A stretch of 64,000 bases of DNA from Gadus chalcogrammus (taxonomy: Eukaryota; Chordata; Actinopteri; Gadiformes; Gadidae). The stretch covers positions 3,781,887 through 3,845,886 of the forward strand of contig NC_079418.1 of assembly GCF_026213295.1 (NCBI RefSeq), given 5' to 3'. The position numbers and the translations under genes were made by a program. This document shows positions 51,479-63,489 of this stretch, piece by piece (positions within the stretch are counted from its first letter, which is position 1; every line of letters starts with the position of its first letter). The notes beneath the pieces are model-generated. The model was not told where the DNA came from. It saw only the letters and a list, made by a program, of their open reading frames with translations, and ran no database searches.

Positions 51479-53554
51479 TTTGCAACATTTTAACAAAAAA
51501 GGTGCATGATATCATACCAGATGCTATTGTCATCTTTCAAATTGTGTTAATTATTTTACACTGATTTCTTCAGGCAAATCTACCAAATTCTAAAATCAAA
51601 CTTTATGAAAAAGTTGATGACCTACCCTATTCTTTTTGCAGCCTTTTCGGACTCTGCTTGCTCGGCTTTATTCTCCATTGGATTCACCAAAAAGACTGAG
51701 CATGTGGCAGGGATTATGTACTAAAAATAGAATTGTTATTTAAAACTTTATCACATACAGTAACAAAAACTGATTTTAGACCGGCAGCCTTGAATCACTG
51801 ACCAGTAGATTCCAGTGACCTCCGCCAACATTCACAAATGACAGTATTGCTTGCTGTAAGTCTGTAATAAAAAAAAGAAAATCATTTGAAGTTGAAGTTT
51901 GTTATGTTTACATTTGAATTCTTTTTTTTTTTATTAATTAACGTGAAAATTATTCAAATTCTTAAATTAGATAAACCAAAGGCTTCATGCTTTCATACTA
52001 AATAATGAAACTTTACAAATGCAAATTAACCTGTTTTTAATTTAAAAAAAAAAAGTGTCCGGACAGGTTAATGGAATGAATACAAGCATTACCCTTGGCA
52101 AGCTGTGTTCTCTCATTTGGTCTCTTTTGCCAAAGAGTATTACACCTGCGGTTTAATGGTTTAGCAGGTAAATACTCTGGCCACGTTGACATTGGCGGGC
52201 ATTTAGATGGAAGAGGCCCTCCATTACCTAAATTAAGTAATATAGATAAAGACAGAAGAAGACAAAATAAATACAGTGAAAGACACAATAATCACATGTT
52301 CAATTAAACAATGTGAAAATATAATGTATTGGTATGGAACGTTATTCGTTTTTTCAGAATTTGGAATACTTTGCTCAGTAAAGTTTATTTTTGATATTTT
52401 ATTATATTGTGGGTAATGTTAGAACAACCAAATACCTCGCCTATCAGCCATCTGTGAGGTCTCAGCGAGCACAGTTCGCTGTGATGCATTACAAAACTGT
52501 GACCTGGATGTGTTTGCAACATTTTAACAAAAAAGGTGCATGATATCATACCAGATGCTATTGTCATCTTTCAAATTGTGTTAATTATTTTACACTGATT
52601 TCTTCAGGCAAATCTACCAAATTCTAAAATCAAACTTTATGAAAAAGTTGATGACCTACCCTACTCTTTTGCAGCCTTTTCGGACTCTGCTTGCTGGGCT
52701 TTATTCTCCATTGGATTCACCAAAAAGACTGAGCATGTGGCAGGGATTATGTACTAAAAATAGAATTGTTATTTAAAACTTTATCACATACAGTAACAAA
52801 AACTGATTTTAGACCGGCAGCCTTGAATCACTGACCAGTAGATTCCAGTGACCTCCGCCAACATTCACAAATGACAGTATTGCTTGCTACAAGCTGAAGT
52901 AAGTCTGTAATAAAAAAAAGAAAATCATTTGAAGTTGAAGTTAGTTATGTTTACATTTGAATTCTTTTTTTTTTAATTAATTAACGTGAAAATTATTCAA
53001 ATTCTTAAATTAGATAAACCAAAGGCTGCATGCTGTCATACTAAATAATGAAACTTTACAAATGCAAATTAACCTGTTTTTAATTTAAAAAAAATGTGTC
53101 CGGACAGGTTAATGGACTGAATACAAGCATTACCCTTGGCAAGCTGTGTTCTCTCATTTGGTCTCTTTTGCCAAAGAGTATTACACCTGCGGTTTAATGG
53201 TTTAGCAGGTTAATACTCTGGCCACGTTGACATTGGCGGGTATTTAGATGGAAGAGGCCCTCCATTACCTAAATTAAGTAATATAGATAAAGACAGAAGA
53301 AGACAAAATAAATACAGTGAAAGACACAATAATCACATGTTCAATTAAACAATGTGAAAATATAATGTATTGGTATGGAACGTTATTCGTTTTTTCAGAA
53401 TTTGGAATACTTTGCTCAGTAAAGTATATTTTTGTTATTTAATTATATTGTGGGTAATGTTAGAACAACCAAATACCTCGCCTATCAGCCATCTGTGAGG
53501 TCTCAGCGAGCACAGTTCGCTGTGATGCATTACAAAACTGTGACCTGGATGTGT
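51479..53554. repeat. tandem duplication, 1034-bp period
   Basis: The copies 51479-52512 and 52513-53554 match almost base for base. For example, AACAAAAAAGGTGCATGATA is at 51490 and 52524, and GTGACCTGGATGTGT ends both. Small differences include a 10-bp AAGCTGAAGT-type insertion and single substitutions. The duplicated unit covers the Ulp1-like exons with the HW and PATCSVFLVNP segments but not the last exon with the catalytic Cys. Confidence 0.95.
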
Positions 53555-56237
53555 GAGGGCCGGGATCACAGCAACCACAGCTTCTGTGCTCTTTCTTCCA
53601 CAGTAACTTTAGCTTTAAAACAAATGTACACATTTTTAATAGCTATATCATCCCAATAATATCCCTCATATTAATAATAAATTAAACAAAACTCCATATA
53701 AACAATCTCAAATCCTGTAAAATGTAAGTTCAATTCCATTAACTTATGTCAAACTCATAAAATAGCTATGTCAACAGAACACCAGTCAAGAAAAAGCAGC
53801 AATAAAAAAATACCTGTATTATGGTACATCCTCAGGTAATGAACCTATCACTAATATATATTCAAAATACATGCAAGAATTACATGCTCATTGGAAATGA
53901 CTGATGTAATTTGTGTTAAATATTCAAATACAGTTTCAGAATACTGCTATCAGTCATGAAGAGGATTCCTACCCGATTTTCTTCTGCTTCAGACAAAAGT
54001 GGTGGTGGTGGTGGTGATGCATCTTCCACCAACATGTCATTGTCTGTGATGGCAGTTATCTCTCCATCAATCTGTGAAAATTGTATGCATCAGGTTATAT
54101 AAATATTTTGGATTTTGGAAGTTTTGCTTTCTACCTTTGCTTTCTGCATTTTTAACAGACATTGAATTCTTTGTTTAGCCATGAGCCATAATTTATTTAT
54201 AACTGTACGTTTACTATACCTTCTCCTTTGATTTTTGGAAGGTGAATGGCTTGTGGATTGGAGTAACATGTCTCCCCCTCTTTTTCTGTTGCCGTTCCTT
54301 CCATTTCTCAGTTTCCACCCTGAATTTCTGCACAAATAAGTATACTTTAGATGGAAGCAGTCATTGAGCAAATACAGAACCAGTAAGACAGAAATCTAGA
54401 TTCTACAACATTGCACACTGGTAATATTAATAAGGCCAGTCATGATTACTTATTAAGATTGTAGAATTTACAGTGCAACAGTTTTTATATTGATTGTATA
54501 TTTTTTAAGAGACAACTTTTATTACACATTACTGTCATGTAAGGGCACAAGATATTGAAAGGAAGTCCAGTACTCCAGGCAAATGTTTACATTGTTGAAC
54601 TGGTGCGCATAACTTTTTCAATCAGTTGAACTAGCACAGAAATTCTTTGCATACTAAATTTACATTTCCTTTTTGTCAGTTGGCAATTATTTTCTACACA
54701 TCTTTCATTGTTGACCAGAATAAAAGGTACAGATGAAAGTTTTCTTTCATGAAATTCCAGTAGTGTTAAAAAGTTTACATGTCAAAGTTAACTTGTGAAG
54801 AGCTTATTGTTTTTAATGAACTCCAATGATGGAGCTTGCAAAATTAAGGAATGTACCTTACCTTCTACGTCTTTTTACTAAAAAGAATAATCAGTTTACA
54901 CTTCCACAGGTAAATAAGCATTCATAGCATCGAAAACTAGACCACACACATCAGGCACCACCAGGTTATCCAATAAATTAACATAGATGCACCTGACTAT
55001 ATTTTAGAACTGTGCCGAATATAGGCTCACTCTAGAATTGAAATATTGTGGTATTTTTTATTAGTGGGGAAGACAGTGTCTACTAATAATTTGTGTTGAA
55101 ACGATCAGCCACAGCTGTTTATTAACAATGGCGGCTTAAGATTTGGCCAATGAGATGTATGTTGGTATGAATAATCCAATATGCTAACCTTTCTTCGAGC
55201 ACCTCTTTTGGAGTCTTCATACTCCTTCAGTAGAGCTATGTGGGTCGACTGGTACTGAACCACAAAATCGTCCAGTCTAGTGAGCCTGCCTGACCGGATA
55301 CGAATGTGTTTCAGATCCCACTGGCTCTTCTCCATAATTCCCTGGGTCCTGTTGTCTTCTGTTATGTTCTGAAAAAAAGAATCACACAAACACATTGTAT
55401 GAATAACAACATGAACAGTCAAACTTAACATTTATTTGAAAGGATGAAAAATTACTTGTCTCTTCATGTTTGTCAGGACATTATATCTCCTACTGCACTC
55501 TACATATGCCTGCCCAGTGCCATGTCTTCCATTCCTTGCACAAACAGTTTTTCATTTCAAAAGGAGAAAATTTGCTTGTTTATTAATTACCTACCAAGCA
55601 TTATTGCAGTCCAAAGTCCAGCATATGGAAGTGGGTATTTATTCATATGACTGAATAATCCTTTGCAGAGTTGGGGTTTGGCTCTCCATCCAGATCCAGT
55701 GAAGCTTTGGAAATGACTTCTTTGCAGTGTTTCCTTGGATTTCCTAAAGTGCATTGTACAATAGTGATTACTAGTGTCTTTGAAAAATTAGTGGTGCACA
55801 TTTTGAGATAAAACTGACCCAATGTCTAACCTTAATGATACAAAAAAATAAGATGGAAATGATTTATAAGAAGTTATTAATATGACCCCCTTATTCTTGA
55901 GCATGTCTCAGTCCCTTGAAACAGATCAGAAATTCTAAACCAATACATTCTTGGGGTCACCTTTACTTTACTTCATGGCACTTCTTTTCATGTCTCATAA
56001 TCTATTTTGTTGCTTGTGTTATTTCCCACAAGTGTATATTGCTTTGATGAAAGCCTCTGTTCCGTCTTAACCAAAATAATTACATACCTTCAAATCCTCT
56101 GCATTAATCTCCGACTTCACTTTCTCCTCTTTTGGAATTCCTTTGTTTTTTAGCCAGGACTGCAGGTTTAGGAAGTCTTTCTGAACATTGGCCCCACTGG
56201 ATGGACTCGAATACACAACTGCTGCACTTTCCAACAT

Positions 56238-56896
56238 TGTTGGGAAAAACGGTCTGTCTAGTTACTGGACCAGATGAAATGAGACGGAGAGGTAATAAAG
56301 TCTGTCGGCACGAGGACCTTGGATTTATTAAGTAAAGTGGCAACGGTTATACAGAGTCATAAAGCGTGAGAGATCGAATATGTCTAAGTCCCTAATCAGC
56401 GCTGATGGTTCGTCCAGAGCTTCGCCTCCGTGGAAGGTCTGCTTCAGAAGAAAAAGGGTCATGAGTCCCTGTGTGATACAGTTTTATACTGTATCCTCCT
56501 CTCGATGAGGTGTGTGTGGTTCTGTGTGTTTTTGCTTGACCTTGGCTCCTAGGCCCTGGTGTATGCAAGTGTATCTTCTTGTGTTCCTACTAACGGGGAA
56601 GAGCTCCTCAGTGTCTCCTTTGTTCTCGAAGTATCTCTTGTGTGCTCGAAGTATCTCTTGTGTGATCGAAGTATCTCTTGTGTGATGAATTAATGTGGCT
56701 CTCCCGTTAGTGTCTACCATTTGCCTGCTTGGGAAATGGGGCCTTGGCTCTGGCCTTGACCTGACTATATTATCATGTTTGTGTTATTTGTTAAAAGCTG
56801 ACTATATTGTAACGTGACTGCCATGTGTTGTGCTCCTCAAGCTAGGGTGGGAGTTAGCTATATTTATATGTGCTCAGCAGGTTATTTTGCCCAACA
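56238..56896 (+). mobile_element. solo LTR, family B
   Basis: 659 bp starting TGTTGGGAAAAACGG and ending TTTTGCCCAACA, with ACAT on both sides (56234-56237 and 56897-56900). The interior has a triple GAAGTATCTCTTGTGTG repeat at 56637-56690. It is a relative of the LTR at 31132-31936. It interrupts sequence between exons of the MULE/NOF-like gene. Confidence 0.9.
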
Positions 56897-57915
56897 ACAT
56901 GTCACCCAGGTCACACAAAGACTTAGCTGTTGTCAGCAGACCAAAAGTGTGCATGGCCAGATGATAGTGTTTTGGTGCACTGTTGGATGTAAAAAAATAA
57001 ATAAGTTGAATGAATGATATGCAGGTCTAGTGGACATTTACTGAGAACAACATTTGTTTCTCTTGCACAGTTGAGGTAAGGAAATCCCAAGGCCACTCTG
57101 CTAAGAGCATTCTAATGTGTGATCATTAGGAAGAGCAGATCTCACCATTGTACTTTTAAAAAGTAGAAAACGTTTTTGGATTTTATTTTGTTATTTTAAA
57201 TACTTTGGGTCTTAAATGATTATGTTAAGAGAGTATTAGAAACTAATTTAACTCGCCGTTGTGTTTCCCCTGTGCATTAAAAGGCTGATACATAGTATTT
57301 TACATCTGAGACCGGGGATTTCTGACCACCAGTTCATATGCATAGAATGGAGGCGAGTCCTTTTCTTTCTTCACGATGCTACCTGTAGCATCAAGATAAA
57401 GGATGTCCTCCCGGCAGCGCTCCTGATCAATTTCAATACTCCTTTGGGACCACAGGAGGAACCCTATCAGATGAAGAAGTACTTTTTGTAGCACTTCATC
57501 TGCAGCATGGGTTCTACTTTTAACCATTGCCTGGAGACTTAAAATCTCATTTTTGTGCAGGCGACTTTTCTTTCTTAACTCCCATGAAAAGTTTTTCAAA
57601 ACATTGGGGGTTGGAGCCTCATCCCTGCAGCCAGAAGCCAGTACGTCCTCCTTTAAAGGGCCTATTTTCTCCAGATACATTGCTCGGGCAACTGTGTCTG
57701 CAACTTTTCCCCTAGGACTTTTCTTTCTTCTGCCCTGACAGGTCTTCTCTTTATTTCCATTTTGTTGTGGACACACATCCCCCCCTGAAAGTCCACTTTG
57801 GCTTTTAAGTCCTCCTCACTCTCTAAAGTTACTGTCACTGTGACCGGGCAGTCTTCAAAACCGCAATATCCCAGACAGCTCAATTCTAGGCCGTGTTTTT
57901 GGGAGCCGGAAACTA

Positions 57916-57942
57916 AAGGGTGTGCCCTTTAGGCACACCCTT
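57916..57942. other. perfect 11-bp hairpin
   Basis: AAGGGTGTGCC at 57916 pairs with GGCACACCCTT at 57932 over a 5-base loop. It lies between the start of the MULE/NOF-like gene and the LINE tail and could be part of an element end. Confidence 0.6.
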
Positions 57943-58071
57943 GAAATAAATTGAGCAATATGGATATATGCTCCTGAACCCTTTAGAAATTACATTTGTC
58001 CATTGAAGACCTTTAAATCTTCTTCTTTGCCTTTTTCTTTTGATTTCATCCCACTCTTTCCGCTCAATATA

Positions 58072-59699
58072 GGCAAGGCAACTTTATTTAAATAGCACTT
58101 TTCATACACAAGGCAGACTCAAAGTGCTTCACATATAAACATTGTCATACAATAAAATAAAATAATAGATAAGTAAAAGAAAACATATGCAAAGAAATGA
58201 GTAAAATAGAAAGTTAAAAAGGCATTTTAGTATTAAAATAGAAAATAAAGGCAAAGTTAAAAAAGCTTTTTAGAAAGTGCAATGTATTTAAGATTTAGCA
58301 GAAAGCAAAAGCAAACATAAGTCTTCAGTCTTGTTTTAAAGGTCCTCAGAGTTGGGGCAACTCTTAAATCCTCAGGGAGTTTATTCCAGCTTACTAAATC
58401 CTGCTTTCCCATGTTTCGTGTTTACTCTGGGGATAATTAACAGATTGGTCTCAGAGGATCTTAGTGATCTAGAAGGCTTATGTAGTGGAAGCATATCAGT
58501 TAAATATTTTGGGCCTAAACCATGAAGGGATTTATAGGTTAGCAACATGATTTTAAATTCAATTCTCTGACCTACAGGAAGCCAATGTAACGATTTAAGA
58601 ATTGGTCTAATATGTTCAAATGTCTTGGTCTTTGTTAGAACTCTAACAGCAGCATTCTGAACAAGCTGAAGCTTCCTCAGAGTTTGTTTTGGGAGACCTG
58701 TAAGGAGACCATTGCAGTAATCAAGCTAACTAATGATTAAGGCATGTACAAGTTTTTTAAGTCTTCGGTGGACATGAGCACTCCAAGTCTTGCTACATTT
58801 TGAAGGTGGTAATACGCAGATTTTGTGACTGATCTGATGTGACTGTCAAAGTAAATCTGAATCCATGATAACCCCTAGATTTCTAGCTTTGATTGAGGTT
58901 TTCAGGGACAGAGAGTGAAGGTGTTTGGTTACTTTAAGCCTTTCCGTTTTAGAACCAAATACAATTATCTCTGCTTTGTCCTCATTTAGTTGAAGGAAAT
59001 TTCGGCACATCCATTCTTTCACTTGCACTTGCTCAATGCACTGGCACAGCAGATCTATGGGCCGATAGTCATTTGGTGATAGCGATACATAGATTTGCGT
59101 GTCATCAGCATAGCAATGATGGTCAATATTGTTATTTTGCATGATTTGCCCTAGTGGGAGCATGTAGATGTTGAATAAAGAGGGTCCTAAGATCGAACCT
59201 TGTGGGACTCCACATGAACCGTTGGTTGATTCTGATACAAAGTCGCCAATGGAAACAAAATAGTTCCTACTTTGTAGGTAGTACCTGAACCAATTTAAGA
59301 CTGTGCCTGACAGCCCCACCCAGTTTTCTAACCTGTCCAGAAGTATTGTATGGTCTACAGTGTCAAATGCAGCACTGAGGTCAAGCAGCATTAGTATTGA
59401 GGTTTTGCCAGAGTCTGTGTTAAGACGGATGTCGTTTACAACTTTAATAAGGGCGGTCTCTGTGCTGTGCAGGGGTCGAAATCCTGATTGGATGGTGTCA
59501 TAGCAACCAGTTGATGCCAGGAAGTGATTAAGTTGCTGGAGGACAACTTTCTGAATGATTTTACTTATGAAGGGTAGATTTGATATTGGTCTGTAGTTGT
59601 TAATAATAGAGGCATCTAGGCTCCGCTTTTTTAAAAGGGGTTTAATAACTGCAGTTTTCAAAGCTTTTGGGAAATTGCCTGACTGGAGAGAGTTGTTAA
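58072..59699 (-). mobile_element. L2-like LINE, 5' truncated, split by a T2-like insertion
   Basis: The 3' end is at the left: on the minus strand it finishes GCACTTTGAGTCTGCC...AAATAAAGTTGCCTTG-type sequence at 58072. ORF2 occupies 59699-58330. The LINE resumes right of the inserted element at 63425 for about 65 bp (IFDCLAVDILQIF), and removing the insertion with one TTAA makes the reading frame continuous. Confidence 0.85.
58330..59699 (-). pseudogene. L2-like reverse transcriptase, frameshifted
   Basis: The open part (59661-58846) contains RT blocks in order: NNYRPISNLPFISKIIQKVV, IQSGFRPLHSTETALIKVVN, LLDLSAAFDTVDHTILLDRL with the first catalytic D, GVPQGSILGPSLFNIYMLPL and CYADDTQIYVSLSP with the DD pair. 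ARNLGVIMDSDLL then meets a frameshift, and the next frame continues DSHIRSVTKSAYYHLQNV and through the typical L2 C-terminus ([19 protein letters not shown]) to about 58330. The endonuclease is missing because the copy is 5' truncated. The enzyme would copy LINE RNA at a nicked target. Confidence 0.9.
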
Positions 59700-60327
59700 A
59701 GGTCCCATGACATGCTATTTTATGTATTCTTTAATATAGGTATTAGTGGGCAACTAACACAGTATTCAAAGACGTTCCCGAAATTCAGCCGTGGTGCAGA
59801 GTTACAGCCACTCCGAGCCAGTCGCACATTGAGCTTCCCCCAAATGCGCTGTTTTGGTGTCTGTAGCTATAATGCAAATGAGGAGGAGCGAGGCGGGTCA
59901 AGGAGGAGGGTGGGGGTGTGGCCCTGAGCAGCTTGCAGCAACGGTACCATGCGCTCTGTTTACAGTGGATGTATGCAATGGCGAGGCGCACACAGCCTTT
60001 AGCCGTGTTCTGTAAATATTCTAGAACACACGGGAGTCCTGGAGCTCTATATCTAAACATTATCATATAGCCTACATATATATCTATATCATATGTTATG
60101 ACCCAGGGTCATATGTTGTATTTTTCAGTGTTGTATGGATTTCGTCTGTGCTGTGGTTCCTCCCGGCCGTAGGGTGGTGTTACCACCCTTAGGCTCTCTC
60201 CCTCTCCAGGTGCTGCTCCTCCCGGCCTGAGGGTGGTGCTACCACCATTGGTGTTTCTCCAGGTGCTGGCTGTCGATTGGTGCAGGGGCTGGAGGAGCTA
60301 CTATAAATGGCCGCCGCTGGAGACAAT

Positions 60328-61004
60328 GGCCATTTCTCAATTCGCGTACTTGTGCGTGCTCGTGGACTCGTGAAACGTCATCAGTCATTGCCCGAGCACT
60401 GTTCCAATTCGAAGCACGCATCAAGCGAGTACTGTCGTAAAACCCGGAAGTGTTCTTGACGCGTGCTCGATCTCGCCGTTTCACCAAGCATGCATCGGAG
60501 GTGGCTCGTGTGTGCTTGCAATCGCTATAAATCCCAGGATGCATTTCGCACTCGAAGCAGTACGATGGCGGACAATATGGAGAAGACGCACAACTGTAGC
60601 TTAAGTTACTCTTAACTTATATTTATATAATATAATAATAATAATAATAATATAAGATAATATATAAATATATATAAAGTCGTGTGTGTATAGCTTATAC
60701 ACATGACAGGACACGCATATCTGTTCAATTTTTATTCATTCAGAATATTTACACACTATTTGAAAAGGAAAGGCTGGGATTTTGTTTTATATCATTTGTT
60801 TATATTGTTCAGTAGTATATGCCTAAATGAGGCCGCACAGTTAACGGACGAGCAGAGGTGGTGACGTCATCGAGTCCGCTGCTGTTCCAATCGCAGGTAC
60901 GTACTCGCGTGCTCGCAAGTGTGTGCTTGAAGTACAGACTTGCCAAGTACGTGCTTGCAAGTCATCGAGTCCGTAGTACGCGTGCTAGGAATTGAGAAAC
61001 GGCC
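60328..61004. mobile_element. MITE with GGCCRTTTCTCAATTC ends
   Basis: GGCCATTTCTCAATTCGCGT at the left and the inverted GGCCGTTTCTCAATTCCTAG at the right, with AAT on both flanks (60325-60327 and 61005-61007). An (AAT)n tract is at about 60636-60652. It has the same end type as 42790-44010, and no coding frame. Confidence 0.85.
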
Positions 61005-61055
61005 AATCATTCTCCTTCTCTTGACCCTGCTCCCAACTGCACCAGGCTTTATCAT

Positions 61056-61110
61056 GTGGCATTGTATTGTATTGTATTGTATTGTATTGTATTGTATTGT
61101 ATTGTATTGT
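61056..61110. repeat. (ATTGT)n microsatellite
   Basis: About ten uninterrupted ATTGT units inside the LTR. Reading frames across it are artefacts. Confidence 0.95.
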
Positions 61111-62360
61111 GATGTGTTAAAACTTTAGCAGTCCAGGTAATCATAGGGGTGAGTAGCTCGTTTGGTTTATCTTTGTTTTTCTCCTGTTTATCACGTAGGG
61201 AGTCAGTGAGAATCATGTAAACTTTGTTTTCTTTGGTTTGTCGGTTAGGCAAGTTAGTTTTGGGTTAGATTGTTTTTGTTTGTTGTTTTGGCTATGCTCA
61301 CCCCGAGGCTCCAGCCATTGAATAAATTACCTTATGCTAGACTGCAGCCCTGTGTGCCTGGTCGTCCTTGGGAGTGGGGAAAAGAGGGGGGCACCATTTG
61401 TTATGTCCGGTTCCCCTAGGCCGGTCGTAACACATATAATATATATTATATTATATACGGCCAAAAGCTGTGTGAGCCGATATTATGAATCTCAAACGAC
61501 CGCGTTGGGTTCTCCGACGTTCCTGGTTCTTCAACGTCCACATCAATGTGAAGTAGACTGAACTGCGACAAGGAGGAGAAAGGGATCGTTGCCGGGCAGC
61601 GCTTAGGCACCTCCGCCTCCGGCGGTGGTCCCTCAGCGGGGCTCAAGCGGGAGACATTCGCCGCCAACAATCCCTTTCTCCTCCATGTCGTGGTTCATGT
61701 TCTTGAGGGAGTCAAAGCCAAAGTTCCTTCCCCCCAATTCATTCTCAACCTTGGCTGAGATAACCCCCAATACGAGTCTCGTTGTAGAAATACCAGAGAC
61801 GAGAGTCCGACGTGTTATGCGCCATAACACCAAAAGCAGAACGGTTATCCAAATAACAAGGAAGTGTAGGCTACAACACCTGCGTTACATTCCTGGAGCT
61901 CTATATCTAAATAATATCATATAATACATAGATATCTATATCATATAATACATATTATCATTGCCAAAAGGTGTGTGCGCCTCCAGACGATATTATGAAT
62001 CACAAACGACTTTGTCGGGTTCTGCGACGTCTCTGGTTCTTCCACTTTCACATCAACCTGAAGTCGACTGAACCGCACGCTGCCTGCTTCCGGCTGCCCG
62101 CTGCCGGGCGATGGTGCCTCGCGGCAACCGGCGGCATGTCGCAGTTCATGTACTTCAGCGAGTCAAAGCCAAAGTTCCTTTCCCCCAATTCCTTCTCAAC
62201 CATGGCTCGGATAACCCCCACAACAGTCTCGTTGTGGAAATACAAGACACGTCAAAGAACCGACAAGAAACACTTGCGTTACAGTGTGTGTATTCACACA
62301 CACACACACACATGTGGCGCTCGCAGGGTCGAGTCTCATTGGCGGGCCAACGTCTCTGGT

Positions 62361-63195
62361 GCCCCTTTCACACCGCCGCAAAATCGGGGCCAGTTCGGAG
62401 CTAGGGCCAGGGCTTTGGTTTCACACCGCCAAAGAACCGGCTCCGGCCCCTAAAAACCGGTTCAACTCTGGCCCCACTTTAGAGCTGGGCTAGAACTAGA
62501 ACCGCTTTTACGCCGGGGGCAGGGGGCGGAGTTATCCGTACCTTCATAAACAGGAAGACCAACGAAGACCGGCATTTTTTAAAACACTGAAGTAAACAAT
62601 GGACGTGAATCCGTGTATGGTTCTTTTTTGTTTTTTCTGATTTTGTTTTAAATCGGAATATTCAAAGAACGAACCATACACGGATTGAATCGAAGACGAA
62701 ATTGTTGTTGTTGTGTTTGAAACTGGCGCGAGGGTTCTTCTGCGCGCCTAACCTGACGCTTGATCATTGTGTGGTGGTTCAACGCGTCAACGCACCAACG
62801 CAGCTAGATGAGTCCATGTCCATGCAAGTGAACGGAGCGTTCCCTCTTCGTCATAACTATCAAACCAAACATCCTTCACATTCACCGAGCGAACATTATG
62901 AAAGTAAAAATGCACATTTCTCTCTAAAAATGTTTCCATAAACGCATTTAATGGCGTAACTATGTTACTATTTCCACCCAGAATAAAGAAAGATGTCGGC
63001 CGTATGCTTCTGTCCAAGCTCACTAGCGGAGACGTTTGCAGTGACGTCATGACGTTGCTTACGCCGGCTCCATGGCGGGCTCTGGCCGGTGTGAAACCAA
63101 CCGGTTCTTAACTGGGGTAAGGCTGGAACCAGTTTGGAACTGGCCCTAGCACCAGCCCGGAACTGGCTCTCGGTTCTTTTTGGTGTGAAAGCGGC
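62361..63195. mobile_element. MITE with CTTTCACACC ends
   Basis: GCCCCTTTCACACCGCC at the left and the inverted GCCGCTTTCACACC at the right, each followed by GGTT-, GGCC- and AACTGG-rich subterminal sequence. An inner inverted repeat, ATCCGTGTATGGTTC and its complement, lies at 62609-62684. A (CA)n tract lies just outside at 62294-62312. The target duplication is not clear. Confidence 0.65.
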
Positions 63196-63489
63196 ATGGG
63201 CGGGCCAGGCAGAGGAAGGGGAGGAGCATGATGACGTTTAGGACGTCATCATACTTGTCAGCGCACTTGAGCCTCGGTTTTTTCAAAGGCGAACAGAACA
63301 GCTAGTGCTCGTTTTACACCAAACGCAAGTTTTAGCCACTGGGGGACCATAGGCAGGCTAGGGGAACTCATATTTATGTTAGAAAACCTCATAAAGTGAG
63401 ATTTTCATGTCATGGGACCTTTAAATATCTGCAATATGTCTACTGCTAGGCAGTCGAATATAAAGAATGAAAGAATGTTGGTTTATTTG

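Larger units (their letters stand above)
51160..57883 (-). pseudogene. multi-exon transposon gene: MULE/NOF-like N-terminal part, Ulp1-like C-terminal exons
   Basis: Minus-strand exons run from the right. 57883-57300 encodes MSCLGYCGFEDCPVTVTVTL, MEIKRRPVRAEER, VADTVARAMYLEKIGPLKED, TPNVLKNFSWELRKKSRLHK and DILYLDATGSIVKK with FYAYELVVRNP. The DATGSIV..(Y)Y..(V)V pattern is that of MULE/NOF-type transposases, where this D is a candidate catalytic residue. Further exons: 55372-55165 (KSQWDLKHIRIRSGRLTRLD), 54320-54210 (WKERQQKKRGRHVTPIHKPF), 54070-53970, and a block encoding GGPLPSKCPPMSTWPEYLPA, SFVNVGGGHWNLL and PATCSVFLVNPMENKAEQ. The last exon (51389-51168) has WGTITWRGATMPHPVQQDRS and ICGVIV. 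GHW and Q.D...CGV are the His and Cys parts of a C48/Ulp1 cysteine protease. The catalytic DDE core expected after 57300 is not found, and a solo LTR interrupts. Confidence 0.55.
60094..61432 (+). mobile_element. solo LTR, family C, containing a MITE
   Basis: Starts TGTTATGACCCAGGGTC and ends CCGGTCGTAACA, with CATA on both sides (60090-60093 and 61433-61436). It is 662 bp without the nested MITE. AATAAA at 61319 is a likely polyadenylation signal of the LTR. No internal region or second LTR is present. Confidence 0.85.
59700..63420. mobile_element. T2/Kolobok-like TTAA element carrying further insertions
   Basis: The 15-bp inverted ends AGGTCCCATGACATG are identical (59700-59714 and 63406-63420), with TTAA at 59696-59699 and 63421-63424. 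The interior has an approximate tandem duplication: GGAGCTCTATATCTAAA at 60037 and 61893, then GATATTATGAATCNCAAACG at 61479 and 61989. The first copy is split by a solo LTR. A MITE lies at 62361-63195. No transposase is visible, so it is non-autonomous. It is inserted in an L2 LINE. Confidence 0.9.

Noticed and set aside
60871..61128. Short frames across the ATTGT repeat
   Set aside because: Microsatellite translation (repeated LYCIV), not a protein.
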